Shown: one piece after another, positions 43,833 to 53,067 of the stretch
Numbering within the stretch: position 1 is the stretch's first letter
Layout of the letters: each line of letters opens with the position of its first letter
From: Natrinema mahii
GTDB taxonomy: Archaea; Halobacteriota; Halobacteria; Halobacteriales; Natrialbaceae
DNA length: 61,251 nt
Reading direction: 5' to 3'
Assembly: GCA_000690595.2 (NCBI GenBank)
Contig: JHUT02000005.1
Coordinates: 1-61,251 of the forward strand
Notes under the pieces: generated by a model
What the model saw: the letters and a program-made list of their open reading frames with translations, nothing else
Database searches by the model: none
Told to the model about the DNA's origin: nothing
Translations under genes and position numbers: made by a program

Positions 43833-43997
43833 ATGGCGCTTCCCGTCCCATCCCGATACGTCAACGAACTCGAGCCGACCGTCCTGATCCTCGTCGGTAT
43901 TCTCCTCGTCGTCTTTCCCGAGCCCGCCACCTCCACGTTCGGCGCGGGACTGCTATTGCTGGGGCTTGGCTGGTGGTTCTCCGAGTGGGGTCGGTAG
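43833..43997 (+). CDS. Small haloarchaeal membrane protein (54 aa)
   Basis: MALPVPSRYVNELEPTVLILVGILLVVFPEP, a second helix FGAGLLLLGLGWWFSEWGR: a two-helix hairpin, with family-like FPEPAT turn. It starts 50 bp after the RaSEA gene on the same strand. Function unknown; such hairpin proteins are common in haloarchaea. Confidence 0.65.
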   Translation: MALPVPSRYVNELEPTVLILVGILLVVFPEPATSTFGAGLLLLGLGWWFSEWGR

Positions 43998-44092
43998 CGC
44001 GACCGCTGTCTCAGACGGTTCACTGTCGGTTACCACCGGTGTCCCTGCGACGGTCCTGCGGTGACACCAGTACACAGTGACAACAACCCGTC

Positions 44093-47000
44093 TCAGTCGC
44101 CGGTAGCCGGCTCGTCCGACGCCGAGCGGATCGGCTCCGCATCCGCGCGCGGAATCTCGAGCGTGACGACGGTTCCGCGGGGGTCGTTGTCGGCGAAGGA
44201 GAGCTGGCCGCCGGTCTGGGTGACGACCCAGTTGACGAGCCAGAGACCGAGCCCGCTGCCGTGGCGCAGTTGGGTGATCTCCCGTTCGCCCTCGAGCAGC
44301 GCCCGTTCCTCGTCGGAGATCCCGGGGCCGTCGTCGGCAATCGAGAGCGCGAGCAGGTCCTCGTCCGGTCGGTCTCGAAGGGTCACGTCGACGGTCGGCC
44401 GGTCCCGGTCGCTGTGTTCGACGGCGTTCTCGAGGACCTGATAGATCGCCGTCTCGAGGTACTCGTCGGCGCGCGCGTCGGCCCGGTCCGGCAGCGCCCG
44501 GGTGATCTCGACCTCGGGGGCGGCGTCCTCGAGGCGGTCGATCGCGCGGTCGACTACCGCCGAGACGTCGATCGGGCCGGTCGGGGCCCCATCGCAGTCG
44601 AGGACGCGCTCGACGGCGCGGGTCTTCTCCGCGAGCCCGACGAGTTCGTCCGTCCGATTCCGGATGGTGTCGATGTACTCGTCCTCGCCGACGGCGTCGG
44701 CGAGCATCTCGGCACAGCCCTCGATGATGTTCATCCCGTTTCGCAGGTCGTGTCGCAGCACGCGGTTGAGGATCTCGAGGCGCTTTTGGCGCTGTTTCCG
44801 TTCGGTGATGTCGGTGTACAGACCGAACGCGCGGTCCGACGAGCCGTCCATCTCGATCGGGACGACCTGGAGCCTGAAATCGCGCAGGCCGCTCGCGGTC
44901 CGCCGCTTGACCTCGGCCTCGCCGACCTTGCCCCGGCTGCCGCGTCGGTTGAGCGTCTCGGCCTCGTCCGTCCTGTCGGTCGGCACGACGAACTCGTCGA
45001 GCGACTCGCCGACGAGGGTCGACTCCTCGTAGCCGAAGAGCCGCTCGAACGCCGGGTTGACCGCCTCGACGATCGGCCCGTCCGAGAGGTTACTGACGCT
45101 GACGACGCCGTCGGGGACGTTCTCGAACAGGGCGGCGAACCGGTCGCGCTCGGTTCGCAGCCGCTCCTCGAACGCGATCCGGTCGAGCGCGTCGGCGACG
45201 TGCGAGAGCAACAGCTCCGTCAGTTCCTCGTCGGTCGGGGTAAACGCCGCGGGCTCCCGCGAGACGGCCTGAAACACGGCGCGATCGCCGATCGGGGCCG
45301 ACAGGACCGACCGGCAGTCCTCGAGCCGCGGGACTCGGTCGTCGGTGACGTCGTCCAGCCGGAGTAGCTCGCCGGTGCGATAGGTCCGACCGGCGAGACG
45401 GTCGTCGATCGGGATCCCGTCCTCGAGGTCGACCGTGAGGTCCGACGACGCGGCTTCCGTGACGAGTTCGTCCCCGCGGGCGCGGTCGATGACACAGCCG
45501 TCGAAATCGAGGACGTCCTCGGCGGCCTCGATGGCCACGTCGTAGATCTCCGCTCGACTCTCACAGCCGTCGAGCCGGGAGGCGACGCCGTGGAGCCCCT
45601 GGATCTTCGCCTTTCGGTCGACCAGTTGTCGCTCCATGCGCTTGCGATCGCCGATGTCGCGGGCGATGCCGACCGTCCCCTCGAGTTCGCCGTCGGTCGT
45701 CAGCAGCGCCATGTTGACCTCGGCCGGCGTTTCCGTCCCGTCGGTGCCGACCAGCGTGATCTCGTAGGTCGCGACGCGTCGATCGTCGTCGGTCAGCAAC
45801 TCCTCGACGTAGCGTCGCCCGCGCGCGACGCTCTCGTCGGTGAGTATCGTCGAGACGTGTTCGCCGAGGAGGTCGTCGCGGCCGTAGCCCGTCGTCTTCG
45901 CCATCGTATCGTTGACGGTGACGAACCGGCCCTCGGTGTCGAGCTGATAGACGCAGTCGCCGACCGTCTCGACGACCGTCTTCGTCCGCTCGAGTTCGCG
46001 TTCGCGAGCGGCCCGATCGAGCGCCGCCTCGGCCGTCGTGGCGAGGACGTTGAGGAGGTTGCGCTCGGCGTCGTCGAGTGCCGCCGTTTCGGGGGTCGCC
46101 ACCGACAGGATTCCGTGATCGCCGAGCGGCTGCAGGACCGCGTTCCCCATGTCGACCGCGACGTCGTAGGGGACCCGATCGGTCGATGGCTCCTCGACGA
46201 CGACCGACTCCCCCTCGGTGTAGGCGTTCCAGAGTGTCGTATACTCGCCGCCGACCGACGAAATATCGCCGGTCAGACGGTCGAGTTCGGACGTGATTCC
46301 GGCGAGCTCGAGGCGGTCGGTCTCCTCGTCGTAGTACCTGATCGAGCCCAGCGGCCGGTCGATGACGTCCTCGGTCGCTGCCATGACGATGTCGGCGATC
46401 TCGTCGGTCGACTCCGCCCGGAGCAGTTCTCGAGTCGTCTCCTGCAGCGCCTCGAGCGCGGTCGCGCGCTTGACGTCTGCGGTGATGTCCTGCCCGAACG
46501 AGAGGACGCTGACGATTTCGCCGTCCTCGACGATCGGCGTGTTGAACCACTCACAGGTTATCGTCGTCCCGTCCTTGCACCGGTTGCGGTTGACCTGTCG
46601 CGAGGGCAACTCGTCCGGGTCGCCGTCGACGATCCGATCCCAGTACTCCCGAACCACTGCTCGCTCCGCCTCGGGAACGAGGAAGTCGGGCGCGGCCCGA
46701 CCGGTCGCTTCGTCGGCGGTGTACCCGAACAGCTCCGTCGCCGCCGGATTCCAGTTTCGGACCCCGAACGCGAGGTTCCACTCGATGATCGCGAGCGGCG
46801 ACTGTTCGACGAGCAGTTCGAGCCGGCTCGAGGGGTCGTCCGCCGGTGTCGGTGCGGCGTCGAGCGCACGCTCGTGTCCGGGTTCCGACGGGCCCCTGTT
46901 CGTCCGGTCCGCGAGCAGTTCCCGGAGTCGCTCGAGGAGCGTCTCCGGCCCCTGTGAGCGGGGGACGTAGCCGTCGGCTCCCGCCGCGACGACGTCGCCC

Positions 47001-47269
47001 GCGAGCCGTTCGCTGCCGTCGACGGGGGCAACGACGACCGGGAGATCGGGCCGCCGGTCTCGGAGTCGCCGACAACACGCGACCGGGTCCACGTCCGAAC
47101 TCGAGTCGCCGATCACGACGCAGTCGGCCGTCGCGAGGCGGTCGAGACACGCGGCGACCGACCGAGTCGACGCGACTGAGACGCCGCGCTCCTCGAGGGC
47201 GCGTTCGACGTCGCCGGAGTCGACACCGACGAGAACGGCTCGGGTGTTCGGTCCGATGATCGTACCCAT
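44093..47269 (-). CDS. Multi-sensor histidine kinase (receiver-like, PAS, GAF, HATPase)
   Basis: A 1058-aa protein. The N-terminal receiver-like domain (about 8-125) lacks a clear phospho-acceptor context. Then PAS (145-275; GQDITADVKRA), GAF (290-430), PAS (435-555; GIARDIGDRKRM), GAF (570-710), PAS (720-840; GLYTDITERKQRQ), HisKA (LNRVLRHDLRNGMNIIEG, phospho-His) and HATPase with N-box VLENAVEHSDRDR, G1 SIADDGPGIS and G2 GSGLGLWLVNWV. It is soluble, with no TM, so it senses cytoplasmic cues. No cognate regulator is adjacent. It could serve orphan regulators such as 31441; that is speculation. Confidence 0.92.
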   Translation of the reverse strand: MGTIIGPNTRAVLVGVDSGDVERALEERGVSVASTRSVAACLDRLATADCVVIGDSSSDVDPVACCRRLRDRRPDLPVVVAPVDGSERLAGDVVAAGADGYVPRSQGPETLLERLRELLADRTNRGPSEPGHERALDAAPTPADDPSSRLELLVEQSPLAIIEWNLAFGVRNWNPAATELFGYTADEATGRAAPDFLVPEAERAVVREYWDRIVDGDPDELPSRQVNRNRCKDGTTITCEWFNTPIVEDGEIVSVLSFGQDITADVKRATALEALQETTRELLRAESTDEIADIVMAATEDVIDRPLGSIRYYDEETDRLELAGITSELDRLTGDISSVGGEYTTLWNAYTEGESVVVEEPSTDRVPYDVAVDMGNAVLQPLGDHGILSVATPETAALDDAERNLLNVLATTAEAALDRAARERELERTKTVVETVGDCVYQLDTEGRFVTVNDTMAKTTGYGRDDLLGEHVSTILTDESVARGRRYVEELLTDDDRRVATYEITLVGTDGTETPAEVNMALLTTDGELEGTVGIARDIGDRKRMERQLVDRKAKIQGLHGVASRLDGCESRAEIYDVAIEAAEDVLDFDGCVIDRARGDELVTEAASSDLTVDLEDGIPIDDRLAGRTYRTGELLRLDDVTDDRVPRLEDCRSVLSAPIGDRAVFQAVSREPAAFTPTDEELTELLLSHVADALDRIAFEERLRTERDRFAALFENVPDGVVSVSNLSDGPIVEAVNPAFERLFGYEESTLVGESLDEFVVPTDRTDEAETLNRRGSRGKVGEAEVKRRTASGLRDFRLQVVPIEMDGSSDRAFGLYTDITERKQRQKRLEILNRVLRHDLRNGMNIIEGCAEMLADAVGEDEYIDTIRNRTDELVGLAEKTRAVERVLDCDGAPTGPIDVSAVVDRAIDRLEDAAPEVEITRALPDRADARADEYLETAIYQVLENAVEHSDRDRPTVDVTLRDRPDEDLLALSIADDGPGISDEERALLEGEREITQLRHGSGLGLWLVNWVVTQTGGQLSFADNDPRGTVVTLEIPRADAEPIRSASDEPATGD

Positions 47270-47399
47270 GCCTCGGTAGTCCGATCGGCTTCAACGAACC
47301 CGCACCCTATTACTGTTTCACTCGGTTCACGAACTGAACTGCGGTTTTCATCGTTCAGGGAAGCTGGTAAAAAGGGCCGTTCGGGCGTGACGTCGCTAT

Positions 47400-48077
47400 T
47401 TACTGGTCGAACCCGCGCAACACTCCCTGTCCGTCGGTCGGGCCGACATCCGGGAGGGTGGCGCGTTCGGGATGGGGCATCAACACCGCGACGGAGTCGC
47501 GCTCGCCGAGGACGCCCGCAATGGCGTGTTTCGAGCCGTTGGGGTTGGCCTCGGGGCTCGTCTCGCCGTCCGCGTCGCAGTATCGGAAGAGGACCCGCCC
47601 CTCGTCCTCGAGGTCGGCCAGTCGATCGTCGGCGATCTCGTAGCGACCCTCGCCGTGGGCGATCGGGATCTCGATGACCTCGCCCTCGTCGTAGGCGGCG
47701 GTCCAGGGGGTGTCCGCCCGCTCGACGCGCAGATGGACGTGTTCACACTGGAACCGCGCGCTCTCGTTGGTCGTAAAGGCGCCCTCGGTGAGCCCGGACT
47801 CGCAGCCGACCTGCGCGCCGTTACAGACCCCGAGGACGGGGACGCCGTCGGCGGCGGCTTCCCGAACCGCGGCCATGATCGGCGACCGGGCCGCCATCGC
47901 ACCGGCCCGCAGGTAGTCGCCGTAGGAGAACCCGCCGGGCAGGACGACGCCCGTCGTGTCCGCGGGGAGCCCGTCCTCGTGCCAGACGATCTCGGCGTCG
48001 ATGCCGAGGTGCTCGAGGGCGCGCTCGGCGTCGCGGTCGCAGTTCGAGCCGCCGAATCTGACGATCGAAACCGTCAC
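47400..48077 (-). CDS. purQ: Phosphoribosylformylglycinamidine synthase subunit PurQ
   Basis: 225 aa from GTG 48077 (TVSIVRFGGSNCDRDAERAL). Class-I glutamine amidotransferase triad: Cys in VLGVCNGAQVGCE, His in PIAHGEGRY/LMPHPE and Glu in PHPE. It supplies ammonia from glutamine to PurL in the fourth step of purine synthesis. purS lies 59 bp upstream on the same strand, the usual purS-purQ order; purL is not in the window. Confidence 0.95.
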   Translation of the reverse strand: MTVSIVRFGGSNCDRDAERALEHLGIDAEIVWHEDGLPADTTGVVLPGGFSYGDYLRAGAMAARSPIMAAVREAAADGVPVLGVCNGAQVGCESGLTEGAFTTNESARFQCEHVHLRVERADTPWTAAYDEGEVIEIPIAHGEGRYEIADDRLADLEDEGRVLFRYCDADGETSPEANPNGSKHAIAGVLGERDSVAVLMPHPERATLPDVGPTDGQGVLRGFDQ

Positions 48078-48136
48078 ACTCGCCACCCCGCGGTGTTGCG
48101 ATCGACGGTTTCGATCGGTGTGAGAGAAACCGTCAT

Positions 48137-48388
48137 CTACCGTTCGGCGACCTCCACGTCGTAATCGTGGATGGTCGGGTTCGCCAGCAGCCGTTCGGCC
48201 ATCTCGTCGGCGCGCTCGCGCGCGGCCTCGGCGCTTTCGGCCTCGAGGTCGACCTCGAAGCGGTCGGCCGAGCGCAGGTCCTCGAGTTCGAAGCCCAGCC
48301 GCTCTAAGGCCTGTGCGGTCGTCTCGGCCTCCGGATCCAGGACGCCACGTTTGAGTCGAACCGTCACCGTCGCGGTGTAGGCGGTCAT
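48137..48388 (-). CDS. purS: Phosphoribosylformylglycinamidine synthase subunit PurS
   Basis: 83 aa: TAYTATVTVRLKRGVLDPEAETTAQALERLGFELEDLR, then VDLEAESAEAARERADEMAERLLANPTIHDYDVEV, the full PurS ferredoxin-like fold. PurS bridges PurQ and PurL and helps pass ammonia between them. ATG 48388 was chosen from the family start; the upstream in-frame extension is not conserved. Confidence 0.95.
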   Translation of the reverse strand: MTAYTATVTVRLKRGVLDPEAETTAQALERLGFELEDLRSADRFEVDLEAESAEAARERADEMAERLLANPTIHDYDVEVAER

Positions 48389-48697
48389 CACCTGATACCC
48401 CGTAACCGTGCTCAAAAACGCTTTCGCCTTGACTCCGTAATACACGTTCGTGGATATCACCACGAGACGGCGGCTCGATGCTCGAGCGTGTCATACGTCG
48501 CCAAGTGAAGGGGCGGGTCCGTCCGAGTCGGCCCGTCCACCGACTCGAGTTCCCACGCCGTTCGTTCGCGGCCGACGGCGCGACCGTCCGGGGGTGCGGG
48601 GTGGGGGCGCTTCTCACGCACCCGGTCGGAAAGCAGGACTTTTAGCCGTTCGTGGACTGGGATCCGTCGTGATGAAGCGCGAATCGCTCGAGCGGAG
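48389..48697. other. Divergent intergenic region between purS and purU
   Basis: It holds the two promoters (TATA-like boxes are weak; GGACTTTTAGCC near 48634 could serve purU). No ORF with family-like sequence is seen. Confidence 0.4.
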
Positions 48698-49657
48698 GTG
48701 GCAGCGTTGACGACCGACGTAACCGAGATCACGGTGATCGGAGAGGACGACACGGGACTGATCGCGAACGTGACCAGCCTCCTGTTCGAGCGCGGAATCA
48801 ACATCGAGGACCTCGATCAGGCGGTCCGGGACGGCGTCTTCCGGATGTATCTGGCCGTCGATACCTCGGAGATGGTCTGTACCGAGTCGACGCTCCGCGA
48901 GGACCTCCACGACCTCGGCGACGACCTCGGACTCGACGTGCAGGTTCGGTTCCCCGCCGACCGCGAGAGCCAGCAGATCGCCGTCCTCGTCACCAAGGAG
49001 AGCCACTGCCTCGAGGCGCTGTTCGAGGCCTGGGCCAACGACGAACTCGGGGCCGACATCGGGGTCGTCATCGGCAACCACGACGACTTACAGCCGCTGG
49101 CCGAACACTACGACGTCCCCTTCCACGACATCGGCGACGAGGGTGGCCAGCAAAACGAGGACGAACTGCTCGACCTCCTCGCGGAGTACGACGTCGACCT
49201 GATCGTCCTCGCGCGGTACATGCGGATCCTCAGTCCGAACGTCGTCTTTCGCTACGAGGACCGTATCATCAACGTCCACCCCTCCCTGCTGCCGGCCTTC
49301 CCCGGCGCGGAGGCCTATCGGCAGGCCGTCGAGGAAGGCGTCCGCGTCGCGGGCGTCACCGCCCACTACGTGACCACCGACCTCGATCAGGGGCCGATCA
49401 TCACCCAGCGCGCGTTCGACGTTCCCGACGACGCCGACGTCGACGAGATGAAACGCCGCGGCCAGCCGCTCGAGGCCGACGCCTTGCTCGAGGCCGTCCA
49501 GCTCCACTTGAACGGCGACGTCTCGGTCCACCGCGGCCGGACCTCGGTCCGGGAGAACGGCACCCAGTACCAGCTCGGGCTCCCCGACGAAATCGACGAG
49601 TTCACGCCCGATCGCCCAGTCGACGGGATCGGCAGCGCCGTCGCCGAAGATCGGTAA
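48698..49657 (+). CDS. purU: Formyltetrahydrofolate deformylase
   Basis: 319 aa from GTG 48698. An N-terminal ACT domain (TEITVIGEDDTGLIANVTSLLFERGINIEDLDQ) is followed by a formyltransferase-like hydrolase domain. Catalytic Asn-His-Asp residues are in VVIGNHDD, NVHPSLLPAFPGAEAY and HYVTTDLDQGPII. A ~35-residue acidic C-terminal extension follows the usual end. It releases formate from 10-formyl-THF, balancing one-carbon supply for purine synthesis; purS/purQ are divergent neighbours. Confidence 0.9.
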   Translation: MAALTTDVTEITVIGEDDTGLIANVTSLLFERGINIEDLDQAVRDGVFRMYLAVDTSEMVCTESTLREDLHDLGDDLGLDVQVRFPADRESQQIAVLVTKESHCLEALFEAWANDELGADIGVVIGNHDDLQPLAEHYDVPFHDIGDEGGQQNEDELLDLLAEYDVDLIVLARYMRILSPNVVFRYEDRIINVHPSLLPAFPGAEAYRQAVEEGVRVAGVTAHYVTTDLDQGPIITQRAFDVPDDADVDEMKRRGQPLEADALLEAVQLHLNGDVSVHRGRTSVRENGTQYQLGLPDEIDEFTPDRPVDGIGSAVAEDR

Positions 49658-49793
49658 CGGCCGAGCGTCTCCGACGCCGCCGGCGCGGCCGCATCGGTTC
49701 CGAACGGCTCGAGGGGACCCGGTCCGCCTGCGGAGGCCGCGACCCACGCCCGACGGTACGGTGGTACTGCGGCCGTCGGGGCCGGACAGGTGT

Positions 49794-50243
49794 CTACGTG
49801 TCCATCCGGACGGTCACGACGGGGACCGGACTCTTGCGGACGACCTTCTCCGCGACGCTCCCCATTACCAGCCTGCCTGCTCCCGTTCGTCCATGGGTAC
49901 CCATCACGATCGCGTCGATCCTCTCGTCCGCGACGTACTCGAGGATCTCCGCGTCGGGATTGCCGTACTCGATGGTCTCGATCGTCTCGAGGCTGTACTC
50001 GTCGGCCAGTTCGACGACTTCGTCGATGGCGTCTCGCCCTTCCGCTTTCTGCGCGTCGACGACCTCGCCGTGTTCCGCCGACGCCGGTTCCGGACCGGCC
50101 GTAAACCTCCCCAGCGGGATGGGCTCGACGGCGTACAGGGCGTGGACCGTCGCCCCGTGTTCGGCCGCCAGTTCGACCCCTGTCGTCGCGGCGTTTCGTG
50201 CCGGTTCGCTCCCGTCCGTCGGAATGAGGATCCGCTCGAACAT
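49794..50243 (-). CDS. Universal stress protein (UspA family)
   Basis: 149 aa: MFERILIPTDGSEPARNAATTGVELA, then VHALYAVEP and DAIVMGTHGRTGAGRLVMGSVAEKVVRKSPVPVVTVR. The G-x2-G-x9-G(S) ATP-binding loop is intact. ATG 50243 was chosen over an in-frame ATG ten codons upstream. It is convergent with purU. Confidence 0.93.
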   Translation of the reverse strand: MFERILIPTDGSEPARNAATTGVELAAEHGATVHALYAVEPIPLGRFTAGPEPASAEHGEVVDAQKAEGRDAIDEVVELADEYSLETIETIEYGNPDAEILEYVADERIDAIVMGTHGRTGAGRLVMGSVAEKVVRKSPVPVVTVRMDT

Positions 50244-50418
50244 GACGGTCGAACCCATGGTACGGGACACCAAATAACTGTATTCGGTTCCCAGCTGTCG
50301 GTAAGACGACTCGTCGTTCGAGAGACCGGGACGAATCGCCGCGATCGGTCGCGGGAAGCGTCCGTCGCCCCTTCTGTCCGCGTCGTGTGGCCGCGCTGTG
50401 GGCGGTGACCGGGCTCGT

Positions 50419-50589
50419 TCAGGCCGCGTTCGACGACTCCCACTGGTCGCGACAGTCGTCGCTACAGAAATGGCGGTGGACGGCGGTGCCGTCCTCGACG
50501 GTCGTTACGACGCGCTGTTCGGAAGACGATCCCACCGGGCTCCCACACTGTCGACACTCGGGCGAATCCGCGTCCGTCGAGTCAGTCAT
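50419..50589 (-). CDS. Small zinc-finger protein (DUF7576-like, 56 aa)
   Basis: MTDSTDADSPECRQCGSPVGSSS, then HRHFCSDDCRDQWESSNAA: two Cys pairs in a TRASH/MYM-like CxxC...FCSxxC arrangement, matching the haloarchaeal DUF7576 pattern. It lies upstream of uspA on the same strand. Confidence 0.75.
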   Translation of the reverse strand: MTDSTDADSPECRQCGSPVGSSSEQRVVTTVEDGTAVHRHFCSDDCRDQWESSNAA

Positions 50590-50817
50590 CGCTTGACAGG
50601 TGACACGAGAGCCACTTGAACGAACCTATTGCGGCGGATTCGGCCACGGTCGGCCGAACGGGTTCGTTCGACCCGAAACGCGGTCTCCTTCGATACCGTC
50701 CGGCGTCGTTCGACGTATTTCCGCGACCGAGTTCGTTCGGCCGAGGACGGGCGAGGACTCACCGTCGGTTCCGTGAGCGGCACCCTTATCGACGTCAGCG
50801 ACCAAGCTTGGAACGGT

Positions 50818-52125
50818 ATGTCACAGCAAGATGTCCAACGGGAGCTTCACGTCGACCAGTACACGCTCGGGCTCGTCGGCCCCGATCAGGAGTGGGCGGG
50901 GACCGTCGCGGACGGCGGGACGATCGAGACCTACACCCCGCCGGGCTGTTGGGGCCCGATGATAACGCCGGAGTTCCACGGCGGCCACGAGGTGACCCGG
51001 CCGATCCGCGTCGCGGGGGCCGAGGTCGGCGACGCGATCGCCTTGCACATCCGCGACATCGAAGTCACGAGCATGGCGACGAGTACGGGCTCGATGGCCG
51101 AGCGCGAGGACGCCTTCGGCGACGACCCGTTCGTCGACCACCGCTGTCCGGAGTGTGGCACGACGTGGCCCGACTCGATCGCCGAGGGGACCGGCGAGGA
51201 CGCGATCAGGTGCGCCGAGTGCGGCGCGAACGCCTCTTCGTTCGGCTTCGAGTACGGCTACACCGTCGCCTTCGACGACGACGATACCGTGGGAATTACC
51301 CTCGACGAGGACGCGGCCCACGAACTCGCCGCGGACGCCGCCGAAGTGATGGACATCCCCGCAAACTCCCGACAGCACCCGATCCTGCTGTACGAGCCCG
51401 GCGAGATGCCCGGGACGCTGGGCCGGCTGCGTCCGTTCATCGGCAACGTCGGGACGACGCCGCCGGTCACGATGCCCGACTCGCACAACGCCGGCGACTT
51501 CGGCCAGTACCTCATCGGGGCCGACCACGACTACGGCGTCGACAGCGAGGCCGACCTCGAGGCCCGCACCGACGGCCACATGGACATCCCGCAGGTCCGC
51601 GAGGGCGCGACGCTGCTCTGTCCCGTCAAGGTCGACGGGGGCGGGGTCTACGTCGGCGACCTCCACGCCAACCAGGGCGACGGGGAACTCTCCCTGCATA
51701 CGACCGACGTCAGCGGCACCGTCCGGATGGACGTCGAAGTCATCGACGACCTCGAGATCGACGGCCCCGTCTTGCTCCCGCCGGAGGAGGACCTGCCGTT
51801 CATTAGCAAACCCTACAGCGACGAGGAACGCGAGGCGGGCCGCAATCTCGGCGCGGAACACGACGTCGACGTCGAGACGGACATGGGCCCGATCCAGGTC
51901 GTCGGCTCCGGCGCGACGGTCAACGACGCCACGCAGAACGCCTTCGATCGCGCCGGCAAACTGCTCGAGATGAGCGAGGGCGAGGTCCGCTCGCGGTGTA
52001 CGTTCACCGGCGGCGTCCAGATCGGGCGACTCCCCGGCGTCGTCCAACTGGACATGCTGGCTCCGATGGAGGTACTCGAGGACCGCGGCATGGACCATCT
52101 CGTGCGCGAGCAGTACGGGCTGTAG
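50818..52125 (+). CDS. Acetamidase/formamidase family amidohydrolase
   Basis: 435 aa from ATG 50818 (MSQQDVQRELHVDQYTLGLVGPDQEWAG). Family landmarks: GPMITPEFHGGHEVTRPIRVAGAEVGDAIALHI, PFIGNVGTTPPVTMPDSHNAGDFGQYLIG and DLHANQGDGELSLHTTDVSG (metal-binding residues). A zinc ribbon, CPECGTTW...CAECG, is inserted near residues 115-145. Enzymes of this family hydrolyse formamide or short amides to acid and ammonia; substrate not determinable. Very long upstream in-frame ORF is unconserved. Confidence 0.92.
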   Translation: MSQQDVQRELHVDQYTLGLVGPDQEWAGTVADGGTIETYTPPGCWGPMITPEFHGGHEVTRPIRVAGAEVGDAIALHIRDIEVTSMATSTGSMAEREDAFGDDPFVDHRCPECGTTWPDSIAEGTGEDAIRCAECGANASSFGFEYGYTVAFDDDDTVGITLDEDAAHELAADAAEVMDIPANSRQHPILLYEPGEMPGTLGRLRPFIGNVGTTPPVTMPDSHNAGDFGQYLIGADHDYGVDSEADLEARTDGHMDIPQVREGATLLCPVKVDGGGVYVGDLHANQGDGELSLHTTDVSGTVRMDVEVIDDLEIDGPVLLPPEEDLPFISKPYSDEEREAGRNLGAEHDVDVETDMGPIQVVGSGATVNDATQNAFDRAGKLLEMSEGEVRSRCTFTGGVQIGRLPGVVQLDMLAPMEVLEDRGMDHLVREQYGL

Positions 52126-52145
52126 GCCGCCCCGCCTTCCCCCTT

Positions 52146-52277
52146 GGCGCGCGCTGGGCCACGGCGAACCACTGGTGAGCCGTGGTACGATATCGTGCGA
52201 GGGATGAGTGAGGGAACGGAGTGACCGAGCGAATCGGTTGGGGAGGGCGTGGCCGCTCACTGTTGCCACGACAGCAG
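52146..52277. repeat. Hairpin-rich intergenic element, copy R1 (short form)
   Basis: Ends shared with R2 and R3: GGCGCGCGCTG on the left and GAATCGGTTGGGGAGGGCGTGG...TGTTGCCACGA on the right. The left stem here is CCACGGC/GCCGTGG, whereas R2/R3 have GCCGCGGT/ACCGCGGC, a compensatory change. No variable hairpin array in the middle. It lies between the convergent amidase and MoaD-like genes. Confidence 0.85.
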
Positions 52278-52344
52278 CGAACTCGTTCGTCTTCCCGTTT
52301 CGTTCGCCTTCTTCTGTCACATTTCGACCGTCCCAGTTCCTCAC

Positions 52345-52617
52345 TCAGCGAGGAGATCCGCCCTGCACGGCCGGCACCACCGCCAGCGCCGCGCCCTCGG
52401 GCACCGGCTCCTTGAGCCCGGCCCGGTCTCCGTCGAGCGAGACCCTGACGCTCGCACGCACCGCGTCGCCGTCGTAGAGCTGGGACTCGGCGCGCGGATA
52501 GGCCTCGACGAAGGCCGCGAGCGCGTCGGCGACGGTCCCGCCCGCCCACTCGAGGCCCACCGTCTTGTCGCCGGTCGCGCTCCGGAGCGGGCCATACACC
52601 GTGACTTCGGTCTCCAT
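52345..52617 (-). CDS. MoaD/ThiS-like ubiquitin-fold protein with 3-residue tail after Gly-Gly
   Basis: 90 aa: METEVTVYGPLRSATGDKTVGLEW, GTVADALAAFVEAYPRAESQLYDGD, RASVRVSLDGDRAGL, LAVVPAVQGGSPR. A clear beta-grasp MoaD/SAMP-like pattern. Relatives end exactly at Gly-Gly, but this one continues Ser-Pro-Arg, so it would need proteolytic trimming (as by JAMM proteases) before activation, or is not conjugated. Repeat R1 begins 70 bp past its stop. ATG 52617 was selected. Confidence 0.83.
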   Translation of the reverse strand: METEVTVYGPLRSATGDKTVGLEWAGGTVADALAAFVEAYPRAESQLYDGDAVRASVRVSLDGDRAGLKEPVPEGAALAVVPAVQGGSPR

Positions 52618-52742
52618 ACCGACTACTGGGGCGACCGGCCACATATACCGACCGCCGCCCGCCGCTCGAGGACGTGCCGGCGCTGCTCGCGTCCCGCTCT
52701 CGAGCGCGGTTCAGGTGGCGAACTCGAGACGAGCGTCGAAAC

Positions 52743-52937
52743 TCAGTCGTCGCTCGGTTCGGCACTCGCCGCCGCGGTCGCGTCCTCCCGGCCCGCCCAC
52801 TCGCTCGAGCGAAGCGGCGCGAACGTCAGAAACAGGATGGCCAACACGAAGACGCTCAGCATGACGGTCGCGACCATCGCGATACCGGACGTGAAGCTGA
52901 ACAGGACGATACCCGCTGTGGTGGCTGTGAGACTCAT
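52743..52937 (-). CDS. Small membrane protein (64 aa)
   Basis: MSLTATTAGIVLFSFTSGIAMVATVMLSVFVLAILFLTFAPLRSSEW, then an acidic tail ending EPSDD. One or two TM helices. Family not recognised; the compact hydrophobic block with a charged cytoplasmic tail looks genuine. Located between the MoaD-like gene and purC, same strand. Confidence 0.65.
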   Translation of the reverse strand: MSLTATTAGIVLFSFTSGIAMVATVMLSVFVLAILFLTFAPLRSSEWAGREDATAAASAEPSDD

Positions 52938-53067
52938 TCGTGTTCGTTCGACCGTCGCAACTCCCGCCATATGAGGGTTACTGTGTCCGGTGCCGGGTGC
53001 GAAATGACAGCAATGGACGCGTGATCGAGCCGGTAGCGGCGCTCGTTCCCGCCCGGACTCGCCGTCG

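Noticed and set aside
44310-46957. Long plus-strand ORFs opposite the sensor kinase
   Set aside because: They mirror the minus-strand kinase codons, which is usual in GC-rich genes; the kinase has full domain evidence.
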